Below, piece by piece: positions 9,150 through 17,480 of a stretch of 58,497 bases of DNA. The translations under genes were made by a program, and so were the position numbers. This DNA comes from JBBRQP01 sp038226175 (GTDB taxonomy: Bacteria > Cyanobacteriota > Cyanobacteriia > Gloeobacterales > Anthocerotibacteraceae). The notes beneath the pieces are model-generated. The model did not search any database and was not told where the DNA came from. It was given only the letters and a program-made list of their open reading frames with translations. The stretch lies in contig JBBRQP010000011.1 of the NCBI GenBank assembly GCA_038226175.1, positions 1-58,497 on the forward strand, given 5' to 3'. Each line of letters starts with the position of its first letter. Within the stretch, counting starts at the first letter, position 1.

Positions 9150-9488
9150 TCAGGGTTTGCGAGAGCGTTCTTCCTGTCCGTTAACGCGGCCTAATTGATA
9201 AATACCGGTACCCACAGCGGTCATAAATCCTAGGGTCAGCGCCCAAGATAAACTTAAGGTATTGACGAGTAGGAAAAATAACAACCAGCCTGCCAACAAA
9301 GGGGGTAGTAAACTGACCACAGCCGCCGCCGCTTGGGTGATTTCACTAAAGGCTGCATTTTCTTTGTTGGCCCAAGCCACGACCCCATTAACTAAACGGT
9401 GACTCGCTTCCCAAAAACCTACATAGATCACTAAAGACCACAGGGCAATGCCAGCCAATGTTAACGGGAGAGACACCATAGCCGCCAC
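9150..9488 (-). CDS. Small membrane protein of unknown function
   Basis: A 112-residue hydrophobic protein that I do not recognise as a named family. Three likely membrane segments are visible, around residues 7-27 (LPLTLAGIALWSLVIYVGFW), 52-72 (AAAAVVSLLPPLLAGWLLFFL) and 75-95 (NTLSLSWALTLGFMTAVGTGI), followed by a charged tail (GQEERSRKP). It lies 61 bases upstream of dapF and 161 bases after the DUF92 gene on the same strand. The composition is consistent with a true inner-membrane protein. Confidence 0.65.
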   Translation of the reverse strand: MAAMVSLPLTLAGIALWSLVIYVGFWEASHRLVNGVVAWANKENAAFSEITQAAAAVVSLLPPLLAGWLLFFLLVNTLSLSWALTLGFMTAVGTGIYQLGRVNGQEERSRKP

Positions 9489-9649
9489 TTAAGAGTTCTT
9501 TACATTCTACTGGCAAATCAAAAGTTTTACCCATTGCACCAACCCATCTGTCGGCAACAAAATTGTTGGGAAACTGAGTCATAGAAAGAAGATTTTTTGA
9601 CAAAAGTGGGTAATAGCTTATCCAATAGACAAGAGCATTGGCCTGTATC

Positions 9650-10369
9650 TCATAATCGCAACCACCAGCCAAAGCCCGCTCCCAATAAAGCACCAAGACA
9701 AGTGTTTATAACATTAACTGCTTCATTGGTGAGATTCCAAGTCGTTTGAATTGTGGCACCGATCAGGCTTTCCGCGGTTGTCGCAAGTAGTGCCGCAAGA
9801 ACTACAAAAGGAACTGCAAGCCCAGGCATAAGTCCGACAGCTGCACCCAACAGGGCTACCAAAAGACCCGCTGCAAGTCCCGCTAAGGTTCCTTCAAGGC
9901 TAACGGCTCCCTCAGTCCCCGCCGCAACCGGACGTAATGTCGTAATTAGATACGTAGTCTTACCATAGGCTTTACCGATTTCACTCGCTGTCGTGTCTGC
10001 CAGTTTGGTCGCCATACTGCTGACATAGGCGACTAGCCACAGGGAATTGGGCATCACCAACCAGCCCAAAGCACAGATTGCCGCTGCTGCCGCCGAACCC
10101 CAAACATTAGCAGGGCCTCGCGCTCCGTCTCGTTTTTCGGCAATACCTTGGGCTACCTTTTGGGCAAAGCCAAGATGTGTGACCAGCGAACCCACCACAA
10201 AATAAAAGAGCATCACACCATAACCAGCCCAGCCTAAACTGCCCAAAATCAGTACCCCCAGCGCCCAACCATGGGCAATACCAGCCGTTGTCAAAATTTT
10301 AGTCCGCAAAAAAACAGCTGGCACAATTAAAATAGTATTCACAGCAAAGGCGAGCCACCATATTGTCAT
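9650..10369 (-). CDS. DUF92 / VTE6-type membrane kinase (phytyl-phosphate kinase family)
   Basis: This is an integral membrane protein of 239 residues from the TIGR00297/DUF92 family. Plant and cyanobacterial members (VTE6) phosphorylate phytyl phosphate, so that phytol from chlorophyll breakdown can be reused for tocopherol or quinone synthesis. Characteristic segments are EKRDGARGPANVWGSAAAAA, SSMATKLADTTASEIGKAYGK and the LRPVAAGTEGAVSLEGTLAG loop, between about six membrane helices. The ATG at 10369 is supported by AAAGGAG 9 bases upstream, inside the end of the preceding gene. It is the last gene of the hemD-methyltransferase-DUF92 operon. The biochemical activity is inferred from the family. 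Confidence 0.85.
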   Translation of the reverse strand: MTIWWLAFAVNTILIVPAVFLRTKILTTAGIAHGWALGVLILGSLGWAGYGVMLFYFVVGSLVTHLGFAQKVAQGIAEKRDGARGPANVWGSAAAAAICALGWLVMPNSLWLVAYVSSMATKLADTTASEIGKAYGKTTYLITTLRPVAAGTEGAVSLEGTLAGLAAGLLVALLGAAVGLMPGLAVPFVVLAALLATTAESLIGATIQTTWNLTNEAVNVINTCLGALLGAGFGWWLRL

Positions 10370-10370
10370 C

Positions 10371-11057
10371 TTATTTTGCTCCTTTAATCAGTTCGGCACA
10401 CCCCAAACCAGAGATTTCCCCGCTATAGTTCTGACTAAAAACTTGGTCTGGATAACACTCAAACCAGCCATTTTGTTCATAAAAGTAGCGCAAGGTTTTA
10501 ATATTAAAAGGGCAATAGGTAAGTAATGCTAACCAGTCGCGCTGGGTATAATAACCATCACCTAAAGGCATACTTATAATGAGACGCCCAGATGGCATCA
10601 ACAATCGATATAACTCAGCGATAGCCCAAGGTTTAGCTAAAAGCTTAGTTTGGGATAAACAATGAATTAAGCTAAATTGGGCACTCTCAAAAGGTAATAC
10701 TTGGCCTTGTAAATAACGTAAATCTTGACTCTCTTCACGTAAATCCAAACCAACTAATTCTTGCGCCCCCAACTCATATAAAGCATCCCGATACCAAGAC
10801 TCCACATAAACGGTGCCAATATCAAGAACGCGCGTCTCTCGGCGATATAAAGATAACGCCCAAGGCAACTCAATGACTTCTTTACCCTGTGCCAAACTCA
10901 AGGCACCCGGCGCATCAAAAAACGTAAAATCCTGCTCCGGGTCAAAATTAGACCAATCAGCATCTAACCAATCCAAAAACTCATCCAAGGGCTGTGCGCT
11001 GAATTCCATATGCTTATCGTGCCTTATCTGGCGGTGCTTGCAAAGCAGAGAACCCAT
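10371..11057 (-). CDS. Class I SAM methyltransferase-like protein
   Basis: The 228 residues show a methyltransferase-11-like order: TRVLDIGTVYVESWY in the place of motif I, ELVGLDLRE as the acidic strand-2 end, FESAQFSLIHCLSQTKL as motif II, and LYRLLMPSGRLIISMPLG as motif III. The glycine-rich loop is altered (DIGTVYVES in place of E/DxGxGxG), so binding of S-adenosylmethionine is not certain. The start at 11057 is chosen because AGGAGGTGA, an almost perfect ribosome site, lies 5 to 8 bases before the ATG; an internal ATG at 11009 (MEFSAQP) has none. It sits between hemD and the DUF92 gene with very short gaps. The substrate is unknown. Confidence 0.7.
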   Translation of the reverse strand: MGSLLCKHRQIRHDKHMEFSAQPLDEFLDWLDADWSNFDPEQDFTFFDAPGALSLAQGKEVIELPWALSLYRRETRVLDIGTVYVESWYRDALYELGAQELVGLDLREESQDLRYLQGQVLPFESAQFSLIHCLSQTKLLAKPWAIAELYRLLMPSGRLIISMPLGDGYYTQRDWLALLTYCPFNIKTLRYFYEQNGWFECYPDQVFSQNYSGEISGLGCAELIKGAK

Positions 11058-11073
11058 AAGTTGTCACCTCCTC

Positions 11074-11889
11074 TCAATTTTGAGAAAGAGCCTTTTCTAC
11101 CAAAGTTTTCACCAAACCTTCGAGGGTGTAGGTTGTTGCCTCAAGGTGTACCGCCCCCAAAAGTTCACGACAAGTTTGCGCCGTTTGAGGCCCGATAGCT
11201 GCAAATTTAACATCAGCCAAATCTAAGCCAGTTATGAGTTGGGCAAAATGACGGACGGTTTTGGAGCTAGTGAAGGTTACATAATCTACTTGCTGCGTCA
11301 GTAAAGCCTGATGTACTTCTGCGGTCAAAGCAGTTGGGGCTTGCGATTCATAAGCTGGTACTTGGATCACAATTGCCCCCCACTCAGCTAGAGCTTGTAC
11401 TAAGACTTCACGCCCCCCACTCTCGACACGGGGAAATAACACGCGGTCAGTTGTTTGGATAACGGGTTTGAGGGCAATTAAAAGACCTTCACTATCAAAC
11501 GTAGTTGGGATCACGGCTGGGGTAAAACCGTATTGGGCAAGAGTTTGACAGGTTTTTGTGCCGACAACAGCGATCCGGAGATGATTGAGATCTTGGGCTG
11601 AACCCCCACGAAACTTAACCCGTGCAAAAAAACAATCAACAGCATTCGTCGAAGTGAGCAAGAGCCACTGAAAGCCGGCTAGCTGCGCGATGGCCTGATC
11701 TAAAGGCTCCCAACTACTTGGAGCTGTGATGTATAAAAGTGGCATCGTCAGGACTTTAGCTCCAAGCGCTTCGAGCTGTGCGGTCAATTCGCTTTGTTGT
11801 TCACTACTACGGGTGACAATGATGCGCTGTCCTTGAAGACTCTGGCTGACGTGGCTCATCCGAGTGGTGCATGATAGAGTCTTGATCAT
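11074..11889 (-). CDS. hemD: Uroporphyrinogen-III synthase
   Basis: It closes and inverts the linear tetrapyrrole hydroxymethylbilane to uroporphyrinogen III, the common precursor of haem, chlorophyll, bilins and B12. At 271 residues the length is normal. The sequence shows the two-domain HemD pattern: QGQRIIVTRSSEQQSELTAQLEALGA at the start, WLLLTSTNAVDCFF in the middle of domain 1, and VDYVTFTSSKTVRHFAQLI with AAIGPQTAQTCRE in the second half. The first Met is at 11889, but MSHVSQSLQG at 11859 is just as likely. It is followed after 16 bases by the methyltransferase-like gene. Confidence 0.92.
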   Translation of the reverse strand: MIKTLSCTTRMSHVSQSLQGQRIIVTRSSEQQSELTAQLEALGAKVLTMPLLYITAPSSWEPLDQAIAQLAGFQWLLLTSTNAVDCFFARVKFRGGSAQDLNHLRIAVVGTKTCQTLAQYGFTPAVIPTTFDSEGLLIALKPVIQTTDRVLFPRVESGGREVLVQALAEWGAIVIQVPAYESQAPTALTAEVHQALLTQQVDYVTFTSSKTVRHFAQLITGLDLADVKFAAIGPQTAQTCRELLGAVHLEATTYTLEGLVKTLVEKALSQN

Positions 11890-11906
11890 ACGTCGCTGCC
11901 TGGGTT

Positions 11907-12617
11907 ATGTTGATAAACAATTTTTTGGGAAAACTAGCGATATTGAGTCTTGCAGGGACAGGACAGCTCTTAGGAACCGCTCAGGCTTCGACACTTACTG
12001 AGTCAACTTTCAGTACCCGTGCAGCTGATTTACAAATTGACCAAGCTGTCATCCGTTCTAGTCCTGTTTTGCAACGTTGGTTGGATCAACCGCCAGATGT
12101 GTTACACGAAATTGATAGCACGCCGAGTTTTCCAACACGCTTGAGCTTAGCTTTTTTGACGACACCGAGTCGAGATGGTGATAATACTTGGCAAGCCAGT
12201 GTGCAGGATATTTTTGTGGCGGATAGTTCGCTTAGTTTGTCAACGGAGTATGGTCAGTCTTTTACGACGGATAATCGGCAGTGGGGGGCGAGTGCCAGAG
12301 TTTATTTGTTGCCTTTGGGTTCCCATCTCAATGTGGCTCCGGTATTTGGCTATCACCAAGTGGTGGTCGATGGATTGACCTTTCAAGGACCAGAAGTGGG
12401 CACACGCTGGGTCTTGGCGGCTCCTCAGGCGGCAGATATTAGTTTTGTACAAACGTTTGTATTGAGTGAACGAGGCGGAACCGTTGGGCGGTCACAGTTG
12501 GCTTTTAGTTATGCGTTATCACCTTTGCTCAGGCTGAGTATGCAGTTTCAGTGGCAAAATTCGACGGTGCGCTGGGATCAATCCTATGGGCTGGCCTTGG
12601 AGTTAGTGGGTAATTAA
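11907..12617 (+). CDS. Exported beta-strand-rich protein, probably outer-membrane
   Basis: I do not recognise a named family. The 236-residue product starts with a likely signal peptide (MLINNFLGKLAILSLAGTGQLLGTAQA, cleavage near residue 27). The second half alternates polar and hydrophobic residues in ten or so short strands with aromatic ends (WQASVQDIFVADSSLSLSTEYG, QWGASARVYLLPLG, HLNVAPVFGYHQVVVDG and others). It ends in strand-like repeats (LRLSMQFQWQNSTVRW, YGLALELVGN). This resembles a small outer-membrane beta-barrel. It diverges from hemD with at most 47 bases between the starts. Confidence 0.65.
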   Translation: MLINNFLGKLAILSLAGTGQLLGTAQASTLTESTFSTRAADLQIDQAVIRSSPVLQRWLDQPPDVLHEIDSTPSFPTRLSLAFLTTPSRDGDNTWQASVQDIFVADSSLSLSTEYGQSFTTDNRQWGASARVYLLPLGSHLNVAPVFGYHQVVVDGLTFQGPEVGTRWVLAAPQAADISFVQTFVLSERGGTVGRSQLAFSYALSPLLRLSMQFQWQNSTVRWDQSYGLALELVGN

Positions 12618-12752
12618 CTTACTGGCAATCAGCTTAGCTTGCTTGAGCACGATTTCTGTGGCAAGCAATTGCCTATCCGGTGGGTAGCCATATTGGCGCA
12701 GGATGCGCTTGACAATGACTTTTAGTCTCGTGCGTGGCTTACACCATTTAAG
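12603..12752 (-). pseudogene. Remnant of a type I restriction enzyme R subunit (hsdR) C-terminus
   Basis: The minus strand between the stop of the small gene at 12753 and a TAA at 12603 is open and reads RTRLKVIVKRILRQYGYPPD, then about ten residues, then LKQAKLIASKL. The VRAKLRVIVKRILRKYGYPPD...VLEQAELL pattern closes many HsdR (DUF3387) proteins. No start codon and no upstream HsdR sequence remain; the frame begins right after the TAG of the neighbouring small gene. It overlaps the end of the outer-membrane-like gene by 15 bases. I read it as a scar of a lost restriction-modification locus. Confidence 0.6.
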
Positions 12753-12941
12753 CTAAACAGGGGGAAAGAGCCAGTTGGAAAGGATTTCTACTACTCTCCC
12801 GTCTTTACCAATCGCAATCGGTAGACCCATCACTCGTTGCTGAGCGATAGCACGAGCCGCAGCTTTGCGGATGGTTTCTCCAAATGCGACTGAGGGCAAA
12901 AGATGGGAAATTTTACTAGATTCATGATTATTTACTCTCAT
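12753..12941 (-). CDS. Small antitoxin-like protein
   Basis: A 62-residue product with a ribosome site (GGAG, 5 bases before the ATG). The core RKAAARAIAQQRVMGLPIAIGKDGRVVEI resembles small cyanobacterial proteins of the AxQ...GLPIAxxxDGKVV type, many of which sit next to toxin genes or restriction genes and are annotated as antitoxin-like. No toxin partner is visible here, and the next sequence downstream is the hsdR remnant in the same frame. It may therefore be the survivor of a defence locus. The function is unproven. Confidence 0.5.
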   Translation of the reverse strand: MRVNNHESSKISHLLPSVAFGETIRKAAARAIAQQRVMGLPIAIGKDGRVVEILSNWLFPPV

Positions 12942-13157
12942 TTAAGCTCCATGTAGTTATTTATTTAGAGCGTCATAGATCATAATTCCTCTGGTTTGAT
13001 ACCCGATATCACCATCTTAATTTCCACAAAAAAATTAATATAGTGGGTAATTGCACAATTGCAAACCCAGCTTTCGTCATGCTCACCTGCTCCAATACAA
13101 GATCTGCGCTTAGGGTAAGATGATGACAGACATGACTGTGAATATTAGGAGCGATTG

Positions 13158-14474
13158 ATGACCGTCCGAGGCCCAGGCTCACCGACCACTCAGCAACTTT
13201 TTAGCCAATTAGCCCAATCAAGCAATATTCGGGGACGAATTTTATTTACGATTGGCCTGCTGACCTTGGCGCGCTTAGGTATTGTCGTGCCATTACCGGG
13301 CGTTGATCAGGCAAAATTCACCGGGTTTGTGGCGAATAATCCCGTTGTTGGCTTCTTAGATGTCTTTACAGGACGTGGCTTGAGTTCGTTGGGCGTATTT
13401 GCCCTAGGAATCTTACCCTTCATTAATGCTTCGATTATTGTGCAACTGCTGGTTCCGATTTTTCCCCAGCTCGAAGCTCTCCAAAAAGACGAAGGAGAGC
13501 AGGGTCGCCGACAAATTGCTCAGTACACGCGCTTTTTGGCTCTAGGTTGGGCGATTATTCAGGGTGTTGCTTTATCTTTATATATTCAGTCCAACGGCTA
13601 CGCGACCCAGCCGGGGCCTTTATTTGTAATTGGTACGACGGTGGCTTTAGTGGCGGGTGCCATGTTTGTGATGTGGGTCGGTGAACTCATCACCGAAAAG
13701 GGCATTGGGAATGGCGCTTCTTTGCTGATTTTTGTCTCAATTGCCTCCTCACTACCACGCACGATTGGTAATACCGTAGCTTTGGTGCAGCGTGATAATA
13801 GTTTGATTTTTGGTGCCTTAGTGCTGGTTGCGGTATTTGTGGGCATGGTTGTTGCGATTGTTTTTGTCCAAGAGGGCACGCGGCGCATCCCGATTCTTTC
13901 TGCCAAACGGCAGGTCGGCCCACGCGGCACCTTCAATCAGCAGGGGACTAGTTATTTGCCGTTGCGGGTCAATCAAGGCGGGGTGATGCCGATTATTTTT
14001 GCCTCTTCTTTGCTGGTATTGCCGATGACCGTAGCGCAGTTTAGTGGCGCACCCCAAGCCATTGTTGGCGCGATCAATAATGCCTTGAGTCCAACAAGTT
14101 GGATTCATACGGCTCTTTATTTGGTCTTGATTTTATTCTTCAGTTATTTTTATGCCAGTCTGATCATCAATCCTGAAGATTTGTCCAAAAATCTGAAGCG
14201 TATGGGTTCTTCAATTCCCGGTGTTCGCCCCGGCAAAGCAACGGCTGATTATGTGATGAAAATTGTCAATCGTCTCACGTTAATTGGGGCAGTCTTCTTG
14301 GGATTAGTCGCAGTAGTACCAACGATTATCGAACAGACCACCCGCGTAACGACATTTAATGGTCTCGGAGCAACTTCACTGCTAATCTTAGTTGGGGTCG
14401 CCATTGACACAGCAAAACAGGTGCAAACCTATATGATCTCCCAACGTTATGAAGGCATGGTCAAACGTAAATAG
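13158..14474 (+). CDS. secY: Protein translocase channel subunit SecY
   Basis: It is the central channel of the SecYEG translocon in plasma and thylakoid membranes. At 438 residues with ten membrane segments the length is normal. Clear signatures are IVVPLPGVD near the N-terminus (plug region), FALGILPFINASIIVQLL, the cytoplasmic loop with EGTRRIPI and KRQVG, and the C-terminal RLTLIGAVFLGLVAVVP and ATSLLILVGVAIDTAKQVQ. The ATG at 13158 is preceded by AGGAG at the right distance; a TTG one codon upstream is less likely. secY is followed by adk, as in the classical ribosomal spc operon, but no ribosomal protein gene precedes it. Confidence 0.97.
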   Translation: MTVRGPGSPTTQQLFSQLAQSSNIRGRILFTIGLLTLARLGIVVPLPGVDQAKFTGFVANNPVVGFLDVFTGRGLSSLGVFALGILPFINASIIVQLLVPIFPQLEALQKDEGEQGRRQIAQYTRFLALGWAIIQGVALSLYIQSNGYATQPGPLFVIGTTVALVAGAMFVMWVGELITEKGIGNGASLLIFVSIASSLPRTIGNTVALVQRDNSLIFGALVLVAVFVGMVVAIVFVQEGTRRIPILSAKRQVGPRGTFNQQGTSYLPLRVNQGGVMPIIFASSLLVLPMTVAQFSGAPQAIVGAINNALSPTSWIHTALYLVLILFFSYFYASLIINPEDLSKNLKRMGSSIPGVRPGKATADYVMKIVNRLTLIGAVFLGLVAVVPTIIEQTTRVTTFNGLGATSLLILVGVAIDTAKQVQTYMISQRYEGMVKRK

Positions 14475-14497
14475 GTGAAAATTAGGAGTTTTTGGTC

Positions 14498-15151
14498 ATG
14501 GCTATTCGTCGTTTGATCCTCTTGGGTGCGCCCGGCGCAGGTAAAGGAACTCAAGCTCAAATTTTAGAAAAACACTACGCCATTCCCCAAATTTCGACGG
14601 GTGACATGCTGCGCGCTGCGGTCAAAGCTGGTACGCCTCTCGGACTCGAAGCCAAAGACTTTATGGCAAAAGGTGAACTTGTACCCGATAGTCTGTTGAT
14701 GGGTTTGATCCAAGACCGGATGCAAAAAGAAGATACCAAAAACGGCTGGATTTTAGATGGATTTCCGCGTACACCCGGTCAGGCTGATCATTTGGACGCG
14801 TTGCTGACTAGATTAGAACAAAACCTAGACGGCGTAATTCTGATTGATGTGCCTGAAGCAATACTCACAGAGCGGCTTGTGGGGCGGCGCACCTGTGGTA
14901 TTTGCAAAAAAGTTGCTCATATTACCTTTGACCCTCCAGAAGCTGAAGGCTGCACCGCATCCGATGGTCAACACCAGTGGCAGCAGCGTCCCGATGATAC
15001 GTTAGAAGTTGTTCCCAAGCGATTAGCTGAATATCGAGAAAAAACAGAACCTCTAATTGCTTACTATCAGGAACATGACAAACTCCATACCGTAGACGGT
15101 AGTGTGAATACCAACTTAGTTCAGGTTTCCCTACGTGAACTAATGGGTTGA
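14498..15151 (+). CDS. adk: Adenylate kinase
   Basis: It catalyses ATP + AMP = 2 ADP in the cytoplasm. The P-loop GAPGAGKGTQ, the AMP-binding STGDMLR and the DGFPRTPGQA motif are all present. The LID domain is the long form (about residues 124-162, RRTCGICKKVAH...EGCTASDGQHQWQQRPDD). It has three cysteines and an Asp where zinc-binding LIDs have their ligands. Many cyanobacterial adenylate kinases have a short LID, so this is a somewhat unusual form. The ATG at 14498 has TAGGAG 9 bases upstream. The gap to secY is 23 bases and suggests co-transcription. Confidence 0.95.
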   Translation: MAIRRLILLGAPGAGKGTQAQILEKHYAIPQISTGDMLRAAVKAGTPLGLEAKDFMAKGELVPDSLLMGLIQDRMQKEDTKNGWILDGFPRTPGQADHLDALLTRLEQNLDGVILIDVPEAILTERLVGRRTCGICKKVAHITFDPPEAEGCTASDGQHQWQQRPDDTLEVVPKRLAEYREKTEPLIAYYQEHDKLHTVDGSVNTNLVQVSLRELMG

Positions 15152-15153
15152 GA

Positions 15154-15813
15154 CTATTTCTCTAGCAAGCTGCCAAGCAAGGTCATAGCTTGCCCCGTCG
15201 CGCCTTGATCCAGATAATGAGCTTTGATATGGCCTTGCTGATCGAGGATAAACACATGAATATGATTGCGTAACGCTAGGACTTGACGCTCAGCTTTTTC
15301 TCGATCATAACGATTGAGACGACTGAGTTGCTGATCAAAAATGGCATATTCATTCAGTGGACTTGCTTTGAGCATTTCAAGGGTAACCCGGCTATCCCAA
15401 TCGGGAATATAAAACCAATATTCTTGTACATAAGTGCGCCCCGCTTTGGTGACGCGAGCAACGAGTTGTGCGTGATAAACCTTGATCTTGTCTTCGATTA
15501 AACCAGTGACATAATTACGCGCAAAACTAGGCACGCCCCGCAAATCGGCGAGGGTCACGAAGGCAAAATCTTTGTTGGCACCGTATTTAAATACAATTTC
15601 TTGACCAATCACCGCAGCCTGATCGGCATTATCACGATTCGCTATAATTACGGCAGTAACCCGTCCATTGAGCTGGGCTGGTAAGATTACCTTACCCTGC
15701 AAATCCGTGACGGGTACCCGGAAAAGTGGTGCATCAGCAGCTAGGGGCAACGCTAAGCAGAGGCTAACTAACAGCGCGGATGTAAAACCTAGAAAACGAC
15801 GCATTAGGTTCAT
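15154..15813 (-). CDS. Exported thioredoxin-fold-like protein without catalytic cysteines
   Basis: A 219-residue protein with a signal peptide (MRRFLGFTSALLVSLCLALPLAADA). The mature part reads like a redoxin or peroxiredoxin-type fold: FRVPVTDLQGKVILPAQLNGRVTAVIIANRDNADQA at the start and HVFILDQQGHIKAHYLDQGATGQAM near the end, where redoxins have their cis-Pro region. The mature protein has no cysteine, so it cannot act as a thiol oxidoreductase. I do not recognise a specific family. It converges on adk with 2 bases between the stops. Confidence 0.6.
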   Translation of the reverse strand: MNLMRRFLGFTSALLVSLCLALPLAADAPLFRVPVTDLQGKVILPAQLNGRVTAVIIANRDNADQAAVIGQEIVFKYGANKDFAFVTLADLRGVPSFARNYVTGLIEDKIKVYHAQLVARVTKAGRTYVQEYWFYIPDWDSRVTLEMLKASPLNEYAIFDQQLSRLNRYDREKAERQVLALRNHIHVFILDQQGHIKAHYLDQGATGQAMTLLGSLLEK

Positions 15814-15970
15814 ATTTTAAGTAGACTCTAGAATTTTAGCTTGGAACCAGAGTGTTCCTCCTACCCTGATTGCAGATAGTTACAACAGCGTACAAGAGTT
15901 GTCTTGCTCCAAAGTGCGTATCTTTTGTAGGCAGGGAAGCCTACAGCTCTAGACGAAAGATATAAGTATT

Positions 15971-17479
15971 CTAGTTCCCTACTTGTGGAGGAGATGAACT
16001 TTGTGTTTCGCTACTACCTTGCCAAATTTCTAGACCACCTTGAGGATTATCTACATACGTCCATTCCCAGGGATCACCCGTGCGCACGGCTACTCGAGGG
16101 CCAAAGGGATTAGCTGTGCCGATAAAGACGCCATGGGGCGTAGTAATGATATTACGGATACCATAGTTGTAAGGATTATCAAAGCCATTACGGGTCACAG
16201 GGAGCCAGTTTTCTCCGTCATAGGTGCGCCATAGGTCAAAACCGGCTTGGTTAATAATCATATTCTCAGCCCCGACGCGCTCTAATAAGCGAAAAATATT
16301 CTGGGGCTTAGCCGCAAAATTGGTATAACGCATAAAAATAGTCCAGTCATAGGTTCCGGCATAGAGCCAGCCGTCGTGAATACCCATTTTCCAGAGGTAG
16401 CCTGCCACAATACTGTTGAAGCCCGGTAGCATGCCACTGAGAGGCCGTTTACCTTGGCGTGGCATCCCCATGATCAAGTCCCAGGAGCCATCAGGATGAA
16501 TGCGCAGGATTTCTGCACCAGCGGGCCCGACTTTATTTTGTTGATCAAATCCGCCATTTTGGATACCAGTACCCACATAGAGCGCGCCCTTAAACTCAAT
16601 CATGCTGGCAGTGCCTTGGTTGAGTGGCCCACGATCCGCACCATTTTTGAGCACCAATTCCCATTGATAGGGTGCCTCGCCCTCAGCGCGGGTGCGCCAG
16701 ATTTGAAAACCTTTTAAGTTGGCAGCTCCAGCATAGAGATAATCGCCAAAGCCGCGCATCTCAAAAATCGTGAGATTGGTCTTATCCCCAAAGCCTAGTT
16801 CATTGACAGGCCGCCAAGTGCCTTTAGCTGGATCATCGCTCTCAAATACTAAGGGTACTCCCGAGGCATTGGCATAGCCCTTAGCTGCTCCGGTCGGAGC
16901 AATATATAATTTGTCCTTAAATGGTACGAGCAAGCGCAAACTAGTAATCGGTAGGCCGACAATACCCGGTTCAGATACAGGAATAAAATCTTTACCATCA
17001 TCAGAGCGCAATATAATCGGCCCATCACCGCGCGAGCGCGACCAAGTGGACGTATAGATCACCGGCTTAGGGTCAGACTTGCCCTGAAAGATCACCATTC
17101 CCCGAAAGCCCAACTCCCGCGCCATATCGGTACCATCGGTATTACTCGGAACGATAGGTGCCTGAAAGCGGCGTTCCCAGGTACCCAACAGCGGATCAAA
17201 CCGCCAAATCTCAGCGCGAGCTTGGGTATATTCAAATTCTTTGGAATAGACCGGGTAGGGGCATTCGACTGGCCAGGCATCAATCTTGACGTAGGACATG
17301 CCGCTCTTGATGAGAGCTAGATTGGCACGGGTCGTACCCACATAGAGATGACCCTCAAACCAACCCATGGCATGGGCATAGGCATTATTGCCATCCCCGA
17401 AGCCATTCTCACAAACTTTACGGAAATTGGCGAGGCCGAGTCCGTTTTTAGGTTCAGACACAACCGTCCGCATGATCAT
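15971..17479 (-). CDS. Propeller-like protein at the end of the lipid-synthase cluster
   Basis: The family is not recognised. The 502 residues contain repeated short blocks such as EGHLYVGTTRANL, FKDKLYIAPTGAA, FGDYLYAGAANLKGFQIWR, FKGALYVGTG, HDGWLYAGTYDW and PHGVFIGTANPFG, spaced about 40-70 residues. This is the pattern of a beta-propeller with 6-8 blades. No signal peptide is visible. The start is ATG 17479 or, with a better spaced TAGG, ATG 17473. It follows the alpha/beta hydrolase by 1 base and is the last gene of the minus-strand unit. Its placement suggests a role with the megasynthase product, for example binding or hydrolysis, but that is inference. Confidence 0.6.
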   Translation of the reverse strand: MIMRTVVSEPKNGLGLANFRKVCENGFGDGNNAYAHAMGWFEGHLYVGTTRANLALIKSGMSYVKIDAWPVECPYPVYSKEFEYTQARAEIWRFDPLLGTWERRFQAPIVPSNTDGTDMARELGFRGMVIFQGKSDPKPVIYTSTWSRSRGDGPIILRSDDGKDFIPVSEPGIVGLPITSLRLLVPFKDKLYIAPTGAAKGYANASGVPLVFESDDPAKGTWRPVNELGFGDKTNLTIFEMRGFGDYLYAGAANLKGFQIWRTRAEGEAPYQWELVLKNGADRGPLNQGTASMIEFKGALYVGTGIQNGGFDQQNKVGPAGAEILRIHPDGSWDLIMGMPRQGKRPLSGMLPGFNSIVAGYLWKMGIHDGWLYAGTYDWTIFMRYTNFAAKPQNIFRLLERVGAENMIINQAGFDLWRTYDGENWLPVTRNGFDNPYNYGIRNIITTPHGVFIGTANPFGPRVAVRTGDPWEWTYVDNPQGGLEIWQGSSETQSSSPPQVGN

Positions 17480-17480
17480 C

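Noticed and set aside
9388..9696. 102-residue minus-strand ORF between the small membrane protein and DUF92
   Set aside because: It overlaps both neighbours out of frame, has no ribosome site and no recognisable pattern. The 161-base gap itself shows no RNA gene.
12942..13157. Possible further remnant or promoter before secY, including a TAAGAT at 13116
   Set aside because: No matching -35 box, and the minus-strand peptide ending GIKPEEL could not be assigned to a family.
15926..15945. Hairpin TGTAGGC-AGGGAA-GCCTACA after the last cluster gene
   Set aside because: No T-run on either side in the transcribed direction, so I cannot call it a terminator. It may be chance.
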